NCBI GenBank assembly: GCA_008921705.1
Contig: VFFE01006841.1
Coordinates: forward strand, 190,953 to 254,952
Direction: 5' to 3'
DNA length: 64,000 bases
DNA from: Burhinus oedicnemus
Lineage: Eukaryota; Chordata; Aves; Charadriiformes; Burhinidae
The translations under genes were made by a program, and so were the position numbers. The notes under the pieces are model-generated. The model worked only from the letters and a program-made list of their open reading frames with translations. It was not told the DNA's origin and searched no databases. Below are positions 63,618 to 64,000 of this stretch, piece after piece (the first letter of the stretch is position 1; every line of letters starts with the position of its first letter).

Positions 63618-64000
63618 TGTCATGGTTTGGGCCGGACTGGCCACTGAGACAAACAACAGATGCTCTCCCCCAGACAATTAGCAGATGAGTTCCTACCCAG
63701 ACTGGAGGATTGCTTACCATAGGTCGGAGCAGCCATCCTCCTGGAAGGATTCTTTCTTCTATCTGCATTACCTTGCAACTCAAGTACTTGTGCCTGTAGG
63801 GCCAAGTTAGGTTTTCTATCCCATTTCCTCATGTCCTCTCCATAGTTGCAGAGGCAAAGCCAAAGGAAAACTCGAAGCTGGTCCTGTTTCTCTTGAGTTG
63901 GTCTCATAGGAGGGTGTCTTTTCTTAAGGGCTGTGACGTGGGTCCATTCAGGGGAAGAGTGGGATTATTCCCCCATCCCAGACAGTTTATCAAAGTTTCT
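63618..64000 (+). mobile_element. Possible avian ERV-type LTR, cut by the window edge
   Basis: The sequence starts TGTCATGGTTTGGGCCGGAC, which resembles the 'tgtcatggttt...' 5' end that I remember for several bird endogenous-retrovirus LTR families (LTRs begin TG). It is GC-richer than the neighbourhood. The right end, internal genes and target-site duplication lie outside the window, so orientation and family cannot be confirmed. Frames of 81 and 95 codons on the minus strand match no viral protein known to me and are probably chance. Confidence 0.4.

Noticed and set aside
63538..63907. Minus-strand frames of 81 and 95 codons as a viral gag piece
   Set aside because: No gag or other viral motif is recognisable; the first reads through the low-complexity tract, and the strand disagrees with the LTR orientation that seems most likely.
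1..64000. CRISPR arrays, operons, tRNA or rRNA genes
   Set aside because: No regularly spaced direct repeats with unique spacers, no packed coding frames, and no cloverleaf or ribosomal sequence was seen; the repeat content is that of a vertebrate nuclear genome.

Overview
The window looks like nuclear DNA of a bird, in a gene-poor, AT-rich interval (intergenic or deep inside a large intron). The main reasons are chicken-repeat-1 (CR1) LINE fragments of several ages, MIR-type and hairpin repeats typical of old sauropsid DNA, an apparent avian-style LTR start at the right edge, and no bacterial-style gene packing. I could not recognise any host protein-coding exon. The only reading frame longer than about 160 codons is the reverse transcriptase C-terminus of a 5'-truncated CR1 element near 60 kb. 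All other small frames look like chance.

Layout. 1-41 kb is mostly unannotated single-copy-looking sequence with scattered microsatellites, a CR1 3' tail (14.8 kb), two short hairpin repeats (16.2 and 28.5 kb), a 22-bp minisatellite (24.3 kb) and a clear antisense MIR-type SINE (34.9-35.1 kb). Three copies of a 14-base palindromic octamer motif (11.35, 12.82 and 37.95 kb) are the best regulatory hint. 42.6-45.1 kb is a CR1 cluster in which a 244-bp internal CR1 piece occurs twice, 1,581 bp apart, with only two differences, and in which one CR1 carries an internal inverted CR1 segment. 46 kb has a second MIR-type fragment.

51.4-58 kb is a graveyard of very old retroelements: an ancient sense-strand CR1, a MIR/L3-like tail, an ancient antisense CR1, and a heavily decayed antisense pol remnant that I read as Ty3/gypsy-like, with reverse transcriptase and integrase motifs, containing a 122-bp tandem duplication. 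59.98-60.77 kb is the youngest CR1. The right edge (from 63.62 kb) seems to enter an LTR element that runs out of the window.

No operons or cooperating genes exist here. The interest is in repeat archaeology, local duplication and possible long-range regulatory sites. All homology calls are from memory of family consensus patterns and short motifs; no search was run.
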